Assembly (NCBI GenBank): GCA_020440605.1
Contig: JAGRNT010000017.1
Location: forward strand, 35,395-99,394
Direction of reading: 5' to 3'
From: a bacterium
GTDB taxonomy: Bacteria > 4484-113 > JAFGCY01
Length of the DNA: 64,000 nucleotides
A program made the position numbers and the translations under genes. The notes below the pieces were generated by a model, which did no database searches, had not been told where the DNA came from, and saw only the letters and a list, made by a program, of their open reading frames with translations. Of this stretch, positions 55,691 through 64,000 are shown piece after piece. The stretch's first letter is position 1. Every line of letters begins with the position of its first letter.

Positions 55691-56851
55691 ATGAAGATCC
55701 ACGAGTATCAGGCACGCGAAATCATGAGCAAGTTCGGCATCCCCACGAATCACGGGGAGCTGGCACGTACGCCGGAGGAAGTCCGGGCCATCGCCGAGAA
55801 GATCGGCCGCATGGTGGTCGTCAAGGCCCAGGTGCATGCCGGTGGCCGCGGCAAGGCCGGAGGCGTGAAGCTCGCCAAGAATCCTGAGGAGGCCTTTGAG
55901 GTTGCCTCGAAGATCCTGGGAATGGAGATCAAGGGCCTGACCGTGGACCGCGTGCTCGTCGCGGATGCCGTGGACATCGAGACCGAGTACTACCTCGGCT
56001 TCACGCTCAACCGCGAGGACAAGAGCGTGGTGCTGATCCTCAGCGCCGCCGGCGGTGTGGACATCGAGGAAGTGGCGGCCAGCACTCCCGAGAAGATCAC
56101 CAAGATCAACATCGACCCGACCGTCGGTATCCAGGATTACGAGATCCGCCAGGCCGTCTACATGAGCGGCGTGGACACGACGAAGGCCCGTGCGATCGCG
56201 AGCTTCATCGACAAGCTCTACGACTGCTTCATGGCCACCGATGCCGAAATGGCCGAGATCAACCCGCTGGTTATCACCAAGCAGGGTGAGGTCGTGGCGA
56301 TCGATGCCAAGATGAATTTCGATGACAATGCCCTCTACCGCCAGAAGGAAATCGCTGGACTGCGTGAGGCCGGCTCCGAGCTGGATGAGTATGAGGTGCA
56401 GGCGATGGAGGAAGGCCTGACCTACGTGCACCTGCCCGGCGGCAACGTCGGCATCTGCGGCAATGGCGCGGGCCTCGTGATGACCACGATGGACGTCGTC
56501 AAGCGCGCGGGCGGCACTCCCAACAACTTCCTCGACTTCGGCGGCAGCGCCACGGCAGAGGGTGTGCAGAAGGCGCTGATCGCCGTGCTGCGCGATCCGG
56601 ACGTGAAGGGAATCTTCATCAATGTCTTCGGTGGCATCACCCGCACGGACCTTGTGGCCCAGGGCATCGTGGATGTCTATGACAAGCTGGAGCGCAAGGT
56701 GCCGATCGTGATCCGGCTGACTGGTACGCGTGAGGAACTGGCCAAGGAGATCCTCGAAGGCAGCAACAAGCCGCTGGTGTTCGTGGACAGCATGTGGGCC
56801 GGTGCGCAGAAGATCGTCGAACTGATCAATGCCGAGGCCGCCAGCGCTTAG
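55691..56851 (+). CDS. sucC: Succinate--CoA ligase (ADP/GDP-forming) beta subunit
   Basis: SucC with SucD interconverts succinyl-CoA and succinate with nucleotide triphosphate formation in the TCA cycle. The 386-residue protein has the start MKIHEYQAREIMSKFGIP, the ATP-grasp KAQVHAGGRGKAGGVKLA, EINPLV and the C-terminal CoA-ligase domain NVFGGITRTDLVAQGI. It is full length. The alpha subunit normally follows at once, but here a tRNA gene follows and no sucD is in the window. Confidence 0.96.
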   Translation: MKIHEYQAREIMSKFGIPTNHGELARTPEEVRAIAEKIGRMVVVKAQVHAGGRGKAGGVKLAKNPEEAFEVASKILGMEIKGLTVDRVLVADAVDIETEYYLGFTLNREDKSVVLILSAAGGVDIEEVAASTPEKITKINIDPTVGIQDYEIRQAVYMSGVDTTKARAIASFIDKLYDCFMATDAEMAEINPLVITKQGEVVAIDAKMNFDDNALYRQKEIAGLREAGSELDEYEVQAMEEGLTYVHLPGGNVGICGNGAGLVMTTMDVVKRAGGTPNNFLDFGGSATAEGVQKALIAVLRDPDVKGIFINVFGGITRTDLVAQGIVDVYDKLERKVPIVIRLTGTREELAKEILEGSNKPLVFVDSMWAGAQKIVELINAEAASA

Positions 56852-56880
56852 TACGGCTGTTCAATCGAGGAAATCGGCGG

Positions 56881-56886
56881 TATAAT
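56881..56886 (+). promoter_or_regulatory. -10 box (TATAAT) of tRNA-His
   Basis: TATAAT ends 12 bases before the mature tRNA 5' end, right for a tRNA promoter. No -35 consensus is visible. Confidence 0.55.
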
Positions 56887-56898
56887 TCCCCTCCCTTA

Positions 56899-56972
56899 GC
56901 GGGGGTAGCTCAGTTGGTTAGAGCGCCAGATTGTGGATCTGGAGGTCGTGGGTTCGAGACCCTCCCCCCGTA
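56899..56972 (+). tRNA. tRNA-His (anticodon GUG), without G-1/C73
   Basis: The cloverleaf is clear: acceptor GCGGGGG with CCCCCGT, D arm GCTC/GAGC, anticodon arm CCAGA-TTGTGGA-TCTGG with GTG, and T loop TTCGAGA. The base before position 1 is A and position 73 is A, so the G-1:C73 pair that marks most bacterial tRNA-His is absent. The T stem (GTGGG/CCCTC) has one T-T mismatch. CCA is not encoded. Confidence 0.88.
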
Positions 56973-57290
56973 TTCTTCTTCTCGTTTCCGTTCATACCTT
57001 CCTGCGCAAGCTTCGCGCATTAACATTGTCAAGCCTTGACTAATAGCGCAAGATGAGGAAAATACCTAACATCAAGCGCTTGATATGGTGCAGGGACGGG
57101 CAACTGTCCTTGCAGGCGGGATGGACTACGACATTCGGCCCGGGATTTCCAGTCCCATTGCGAGTCAAGAGTGAACTGTAATCAGTAAAGAGTCTGGCCT
57201 GAATCTCGCAAGGGATCTCAGTCGCTGTTTTGACTCTTTACGCTTTATTCTTCACTCGCCTGACGGAGTGCCGTTTATCCGGCATGGCCA

Positions 57291-57308
57291 TGTGGCCCTC
57301 GGGCCACA
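57291..57308. repeat. 8 bp inverted repeat
   Basis: TGTGGCCC-TC-GGGCCACA is a perfect short hairpin in the intergenic region between tRNA-His and ligA. From 56973 to 57290 I see no gene and no clear signals. Confidence 0.5.
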
Positions 57309-57325
57309 CTCCGGACTTTGGAGGT

Positions 57326-57363
57326 CTGGCGCAAGCCAGGCGCGGTGTCCCGGCGCAAGCCGG
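57326..57363. repeat. Pair of GNRA-loop hairpins
   Basis: CTGGC-GCAA-GCCAG (57326-57339) and CCGGC-GCAA-GCCGG (about 57350-57363) are adjacent hairpins with the same GCAA loop. The second motif recurs in the next 143-base repeat unit near 57493. Confidence 0.5.
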
Positions 57364-57629
57364 ACAATGGTTTGATCAACCGCAAAGGACACAATGATCA
57401 CGAAGCTGGGTTGCAGATCACAAAGTAATCCTTCGTGATCATTCAAAGAACTATATGTTCTGCGAGCTTTGCGGTGATTTTCCGGCGGTATCCCGGCGCA
57501 AGCCGGACACTGGTTTGATCAGCCGCAAAATACACAATGATCACAAAGTTGGATTTCAGATCACAAAGTCATCCTTCGTGACCATTCAGAAACTTTGTGT
57601 GCTCCGGGAGCTTTGTGGTTATGTATCAA
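57344..57629. repeat. Two tandem 143-base palindromic repeat units
   Basis: Units at 57344-57486 and 57487-57629 are direct repeats with scattered differences. Each contains the GCAA hairpin and then a long imperfect palindrome. In unit 1, ACCGCAAAG pairs with CTTTGCGGT and AATGATCACGAAG pairs with CTTCGTGATCATT. The arms resemble the inner repeats around hicAB. No open frame of note runs through them. The last unit ends 17 bases from the ligA stop. Confidence 0.8.
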
Positions 57630-57645
57630 CGGAAACCTGTATGGC

Positions 57646-59772
<2,127 letters not shown>

Positions 59773-60459
59773 TTACAGGTCTTCGATTGCCAGCATCAGG
59801 TTGCTGGAGGCGGTGGCCCAGTAGTCGCGGGTTTCATTGCCTGCATTGCGGCTGTTGAAACCGCTTGTGCCGCGCCCGCCGCTTGCTTCATGGCTGAGCT
59901 GCGTGTTCCAGGTTTCGTTGGCAAGTTCAAAATACTCAGCGGCCTGGCGCAGCTTCTGGAAACTCGTGGTCTGCAGTTCGTTGGTGTCCTTGTAGAGCAC
60001 GTCGAACTTGAGCTTCTCAGCCGTGATGTGCACAAGCTGAGCTTCATACTCATCATGGTTGATGCCCATGTCCACGGCGACGTGCAGGTTGAGCAGCAGA
60101 TCCGCCAGATCACGCGCATCCTGCTGATAGGCGGTCTGGAATGGCCAGTTGGCGTTGAGTCGCATACCCATGGAGAATGCGAATATCAGGAAGACCAGCA
60201 GCAGCACGTCCTTGGCGATCGTCAGGTAACCGTGCAGCCTGCGCAGCCGTGTTTCGCCTTCGGATTCGATGGTCTGGTGGAGTGCGGCGAAGTCGATGTC
60301 AGGCAGTTCCTCCGCCTTGAAATCGCGCCTGTAGGCACATCCCTTGCAATGCGTCAGATCCGACGTGTTGGTCGTTCCGCAGTTATCGCACTGCCAGGTT
60401 GTAAGTTCCTGTACTTCCTCCGAAACCTGCAGATCCTTCATGCCTGTGTCATCAATCAT
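59773..60459 (-). CDS. Zinc-ribbon membrane protein, function unknown
   Basis: This 228-residue protein begins with a zinc-ribbon of RanBP2 type (WQCDNCGTTN...CKGCAYRR, about residues 22-45). One membrane helix follows at about 85-103 (VLLLVFLIFAFSMGM). A soluble, probably helical C-terminal region of about 120 residues completes it. GGAG lies 6 bases before ATG 60459; a TTG at 60471 is less likely. I recognise no family. It has its own well-formed promoter. Confidence 0.7.
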   Translation of the reverse strand: MIDDTGMKDLQVSEEVQELTTWQCDNCGTTNTSDLTHCKGCAYRRDFKAEELPDIDFAALHQTIESEGETRLRRLHGYLTIAKDVLLLVFLIFAFSMGMRLNANWPFQTAYQQDARDLADLLLNLHVAVDMGINHDEYEAQLVHITAEKLKFDVLYKDTNELQTTSFQKLRQAAEYFELANETWNTQLSHEASGGRGTSGFNSRNAGNETRDYWATASSNLMLAIEDL

Positions 60460-60502
60460 GGCATTCTCCAAGTTGGATTCGCGTACACACCTCTGCTATG
60501 AA

Positions 60503-60531
60503 AATATACCGGGATACAGTGTGAATTGCAA
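60503..60531 (-). promoter_or_regulatory. Sigma-70 promoter of the zinc-ribbon gene
   Basis: On the minus strand TTGCAA (60526-60531) and TATATT (60503-60508) are 17 bases apart. The leader contains GGAG. Confidence 0.65.
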
Positions 60532-60718
60532 TACTGGAAAGCACAGTCAATTCCTGCATGGCTTGCTAGTCAGCATTTCACCGGGTCTTAATCGTTGCTG
60601 ATAAGTCAGGATTCCATTCATGTCCTGCACTGGGTTCAGCATGCATATGGGAGATTTTTAAACTACCAATACAGTTTTATCTGCCCGAACTAGACAGTCA
60701 GAACCCATGAATTGAAAG

Positions 60719-61453
60719 CTAATTAAGCCCCATGCTTTCCTGTCTGGACATATACTGTGCAAATGCAAGCTGGCAGGCACTGACCCTGGGCCAGTTGCGA
60801 AAGATCCTGATTATTGCAAACGGCAGGAGCAGATAACCCACCAGTACCAGACAGAGCAGACCTGTGATGAGCGCGATCAGCAGATTGATTCCGGCATCCT
60901 GGCGCATGACCATCGCAGCAGGCCGCAGCTCCCTGTTCTGAATCCGGCGATGGAATTCTGAGTGATACAGCGCATAGAAGCGCATCTGATCCTCGGTACT
61001 GCCTTCGGGTGGCAGGCTCAGCACTTCCGGCATTATGCTGAAGCGCAGATTGCCGGAAATCTCCCTGGCCAGGCTGCCCTCGAGAATCACGAATCCGAGA
61101 TCCGTCTGCGAGAACATCCGGCTGGCTTCGTTATGCATGCGCAGCATCACCCGGTCCGCGAGCACGCAACTGATCACGATGAACACCAGGCTCAGCGCTA
61201 CGGCAAGCCCAAACCACTGTCCATCGCTTGCACTGCCCGGAAGGAAGCTGCTGCCAGTCTGTCCGGCGGACATGCTGAGTATCATGGACAGCCTTGTGAG
61301 CAACACCCAGGGCAGCAGGCCGGCGGGCAGGGCCAGCAGGCTGGCGGCAACATAGCTGGTATTTCCCCTCAGCCTCTCAAATCTTTCCGCGCTCCGCTGC
61401 AGACCGCTGCGCGCCGTATCAAACAGCGGACCCTGAGGAACGAAGTCAGCCAT
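60719..61453 (-). CDS. Hypothetical membrane protein
   Basis: I do not recognise this 244-residue protein. It has hydrophobic segments at about 35-58, 80-103 and 188-215 and a central soluble region around 110-180 (FVILEGSLAREISGNLRFS). The ATG has only a weak upstream GGA. The A/T-richer sequence at 60532-60718, between its stop and the zinc-ribbon gene's promoter, shows no clear terminator. Confidence 0.65.
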   Translation of the reverse strand: MADFVPQGPLFDTARSGLQRSAERFERLRGNTSYVAASLLALPAGLLPWVLLTRLSMILSMSAGQTGSSFLPGSASDGQWFGLAVALSLVFIVISCVLADRVMLRMHNEASRMFSQTDLGFVILEGSLAREISGNLRFSIMPEVLSLPPEGSTEDQMRFYALYHSEFHRRIQNRELRPAAMVMRQDAGINLLIALITGLLCLVLVGYLLLPFAIIRIFRNWPRVSACQLAFAQYMSRQESMGLN

Positions 61454-61644
61454 GCCGCCCGTCCATCTTGCAGATACGCCCTTCAGTTACCACGGTGTTA
61501 CCTTAATCCCGGACAACAAATATGTCATTAGCGCGGTCAGAGGGTACAGTATCCCGGTGTCTGACTTCGCTGGGAGTGAAGCCGGGCTTTAATCCTGAAC
61601 AAGCGCCTTGCGGGCCATGTCCGCAGGGGGATAATTAGTGCGCC

Positions 61645-63060
61645 ATGTCAGATTATGATGTGATCGTCGTCGGCTGCGGCCCAGCCGGTCAGAAAGCCGC
61701 CATCAAGTGCGGAAAGGTCGGGGCCAAGGTCGCGGTCATAGATGAACGCCAGGTTGTGGGCGGCAACTGCCTCCACATCGGCACCATCCCCTCCAAGACC
61801 ATCCGTTCCGCAATCATCTACCTCAGTGGCTACCACGAGAAGAAGATGTACGGTGACAACTACCGCGTGAAGGAAAACATCACCGCGGATGACCTGCTGT
61901 ACCGCTGCAACCGAATCATCCGCCGAGAGATCGATGTGATCCATTCACAGCTGGTACGCAACCACGTCGACGTGATCTCCGGGCACGGGCATTTCCTTGA
62001 TGCACATACGATGCGGGTCGAGGACACGGTCGGCACCGAGGACTACACCGCTAAGAACTTCATCATCTGCAGCGGGGCGCGCAGCTATTCGCACTACAAC
62101 CCGCCCTATGACAACGTGCACATCTTCAACACCGACGACATTCTTGAGATGCGATACCTGCCGCGCAAGCTCTGCATCATCGGTGGCGGGGTGATCGGCC
62201 TGGAATATGCCGCGATGTTCAGCCTGCTGGGGATCGAAGTGCATGTCGTCAGCCAGTACAAGAGCCTGCTGCCCTTCGTGGACCGCGAACTGATCGAGGT
62301 GCTAAAGGGCCACATGGTGCGCCACGGCGTGGTCTTCCACATGGAGGAGGAACTGTCCGAGATCCATGTGGCGGGACCGAAGGATGTGCGCGCCACGACG
62401 CGCGCAGGTGATGAGCTGCAGTTCGACATGATGTTCATCGCCGCCCAGCGCTGGGGCAATACCAACACGCTCAACCTGTCTGCAGCAGGCGTGGAGGTTG
62501 AGGACAGGGATTACCTCAAGGTAGACAGCAACTACAAGACCAACGTTGACCACATCTACGCTGCGGGCGACGTGATCGGATTCCCGAGTCTGGCAGCAAC
62601 ATCCATTGACCAGGGCCGCAAGGCTGCCAACGCCATTCTGCAGATTGACGATATTCCCTATGAGCCGCTTTTCCCCTACGGCATCTACACCTGCCCCGAT
62701 ATTTCCATGATCGGTGAATCGGAGGAGAGCCTGCAGAAGGCCGGCACTCGCTATGAAACCGGGGTGGGCTATTTCGGCGACACCGCCAAGGGCCAGATGA
62801 CCGGCAACAGCGACGGTATGGTCAAGCTGCTCTTCGATCCGGAGGACCACCGGATCCTCGGCGTGCACATCATCGGCTTTGAAAGCACTGAGCTGATCCA
62901 CATCGGCCAGTGCGTGATGATCAACGGCGGGAAGCTGGACTACTTCATTGACACTGTGTTCAACTACCCGACGATGGCGGAAGCCTACAAGATCGCGGCG
63001 CTCAACGGCTTCAACAAGCTGAAGGTCAGCCTGCCGCGGGAACTGACAAGCACCACCTGA
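61645..63060 (+). CDS. sthA: SthA-like NAD(P) transhydrogenase / flavoprotein disulfide-reductase family
   Basis: This 471-residue FAD protein belongs to the pyridine nucleotide-disulfide oxidoreductases. The FAD motif is VVGCGPAGQKAA, the NAD(P) motif is IIGGGVIGLEYA, and AAGDVIGFPSLA is the second FAD motif. In GGNCLHIGTIPSKT the second redox cysteine is Thr, as in soluble transhydrogenase SthA rather than dihydrolipoamide dehydrogenase. It would exchange reducing equivalents between NADPH and NAD. GATAAT lies 9 bases before the ATG and no Shine-Dalgarno is visible. murB is convergent, 8 bases away. Confidence 0.9.
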   Translation: MSDYDVIVVGCGPAGQKAAIKCGKVGAKVAVIDERQVVGGNCLHIGTIPSKTIRSAIIYLSGYHEKKMYGDNYRVKENITADDLLYRCNRIIRREIDVIHSQLVRNHVDVISGHGHFLDAHTMRVEDTVGTEDYTAKNFIICSGARSYSHYNPPYDNVHIFNTDDILEMRYLPRKLCIIGGGVIGLEYAAMFSLLGIEVHVVSQYKSLLPFVDRELIEVLKGHMVRHGVVFHMEEELSEIHVAGPKDVRATTRAGDELQFDMMFIAAQRWGNTNTLNLSAAGVEVEDRDYLKVDSNYKTNVDHIYAAGDVIGFPSLAATSIDQGRKAANAILQIDDIPYEPLFPYGIYTCPDISMIGESEESLQKAGTRYETGVGYFGDTAKGQMTGNSDGMVKLLFDPEDHRILGVHIIGFESTELIHIGQCVMINGGKLDYFIDTVFNYPTMAEAYKIAALNGFNKLKVSLPRELTSTT

Positions 63061-63068
63061 AGCACTGC

Positions 63069-64000
63069 TCAGTCCTCAGTGCGGATTTCCTCAATCCCGG
63101 CCGGTCCGACATAACGCACCTCGGTTTCCAGAACGAGTCCGAGCCTGTCGCGTACACCGCGTTGGACAAGGCGGCAGAGCGCCAGGATATCAGCACTAGT
63201 GGCGGCATCATCATTGACGAGGAAATTGGCATGCATCGGTGAGAGCATGGCGCCTCCCACACGGCTTTCCGCCAGTCCGGCTTCTGTGATCAGTTTCCAG
63301 GCACTCTGCTCCCGCGAGATGTTCTTGAAGAAGCTGCCGGCGCAGCGTGAGTCGTGGGGATGCTTGCTCAGACGGTGGCTGAGCTCCGACTCCACGGCCT
63401 CCAGGGTTGCCAGTGGATCCGCCGGGGCGAACTGCAGCCGTGCGCTGACAACCATCCGCAGCGGATCATGCTTGAGGCGGCTGTGGCGGTAGCTGAACTC
63501 GAAGTACTCCGGCAGGGCAGTGGACATGCTGTCCGTTTCAATATCGTAGATCTCGGCGGAAAGCAGCATGCCTTCAATGCTGCGACCGTAGCAGCCGGCA
63601 TTGCCGACCACGGCACCGCCTACCGCACCGGGGATATTGCCGAGGAAGTCGGCTCCGCCCACACCCAGCCGCGCCAGGTTGCGGATCAGGAGCGGCAGGT
63701 CGGTCCCGGATGTGACATCCACGACATGAGTCTCCGGGTCGAGCGTCCAGCCGCCGCCGATCAGGCGTACCACCAGCCCGCGGAAACCGCTGCTGTCAAA
63801 GAACAGGTTGCTGCCGCCACTGTATGTGAAGCAGGGCAGCCCACGCTCGCGGGCGAAGCGGTAGGCCTCACGGATGTCCTCGGCGCTGCGCACTTCCACG
63901 AACCAGTCCGCCGGGCCTCCCACGCCGAAGCGGCAGTGCCGCGATAGTTCGACATTCGGGCGGATGCGCAGCTCCGCGCTGCCGGAGATTGAGATACTTG
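63069..64000 (-). CDS. murB: UDP-N-acetylenolpyruvoylglucosamine reductase MurB (5' partial)
   Basis: MurB reduces UDP-GlcNAc-enolpyruvate to UDP-MurNAc with NADPH and FAD, the step before MurC. The frame is open to the window edge; the part beyond GTG 63923 (NVELSRHCRFGVGG) is typical MurB, so the start lies outside. FAD-binding motifs are YSGGSNLFF and LGNIPGAVGGAVVGNAGCYG. The FEFSYRHSRL loop and CAGSFFKN with the catalytic serine follow. The last motif includes the form normally written AGSxFKNP. It is not in the murC-ddl-ftsQ cluster, where it often occurs. Confidence 0.94.
   Translation of the reverse strand, partial: SISISGSAELRIRPNVELSRHCRFGVGGPADWFVEVRSAEDIREAYRFARERGLPCFTYSGGSNLFFDSSGFRGLVVRLIGGGWTLDPETHVVDVTSGTDLPLLIRNLARLGVGGADFLGNIPGAVGGAVVGNAGCYGRSIEGMLLSAEIYDIETDSMSTALPEYFEFSYRHSRLKHDPLRMVVSARLQFAPADPLATLEAVESELSHRLSKHPHDSRCAGSFFKNISREQSAWKLITEAGLAESRVGGAMLSPMHANFLVNDDAATSADILALCRLVQRGVRDRLGLVLETEVRYVGPAGIEEIRTED

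Noticed and set aside
57344..57629. CRISPR array
   Set aside because: Only two units of 143 bases with internal palindromes and no unique spacers of constant length; no cas genes.

Overview
The window is about 60% G+C by eye and densely coded: 54 protein genes, two tRNA genes (Glu-CUC and His-GUG), no rRNA, no CRISPR array and no recognisable transposase. The gene set indicates a diderm bacterium, because there is a TolC-like outer-membrane factor with an RND pump and adaptor. It also carries SepF and RNase J, which are typical of the Gram-positive, cyanobacterial, Deinococcus and Armatimonadota side of the tree. I cannot name the phylum; an uncultured diderm lineage with SepF is the best description. 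About eleven genes have a TANNNT box 6-7 nt before the start codon, as in lineages that use leaderless mRNA.

Layout. 1-9.4 kb: partial M20 amidohydrolase, DUF58 protein, an FHA / VWA-FHA / RdgB operon, a KynB-like cyclase, a P-loop kinase with a membrane protein, and the primary sigma factor. 9.5-14.7 kb: a coupled isoaspartyl peptidase, DUF4127 and FAD oxidoreductase operon, divergent from pyrimidine-nucleoside phosphorylase. 14.7-25.2 kb: a Cache-domain membrane sensor, then the division and wall cluster murC-ddl-ftsQ-ftsA-ftsZ-yggS-sepF-rnj. A perfect and a near-perfect DnaA box lie just upstream of ddl. 25.2-28.6 kb: a hicAB toxin-antitoxin module inside nested inverted repeats, wedged between the stop codons of rnj and an ABC-2 permease that is coupled to glyA.

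28.7-33.3 kb: tRNA-Glu, a secreted protein of unknown function, and a large lipoprotein with FN3/PKD-like domains and a PQQ-type propeller. 33.4-36.6 kb: DUF2200 gene, then a PerR/Fur regulator and katG behind a promoter containing a clear inverted-repeat operator. 36.6-46.7 kb: an SDR, two metallophosphoesterases, pirin, a BBE-type flavoprotein, PAP2 phosphatase, small membrane proteins and a second lipoprotein that shares an unnamed domain with the large PKD/PQQ lipoprotein.

46.7-55.5 kb: a copper/silver-type efflux operon (outer-membrane factor, double NosL membrane protein, NosL plus metal-binding protein, adaptor with two metal-binding domains, CusA-like pump) preceded by a cysteine-rich secreted protein. 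This is the most coherent unusual system here: NosL-type copper chaperones with an RND pump and no nitrous-oxide reductase. 55.7-64 kb: sucC without sucD, tRNA-His lacking G-1 and C73, a repeat-rich intergenic region, ligA, two membrane proteins, an SthA-like transhydrogenase and a 5'-truncated murB. Division and wall functions are grouped at 16-25 kb, while murB lies 45 kb away.
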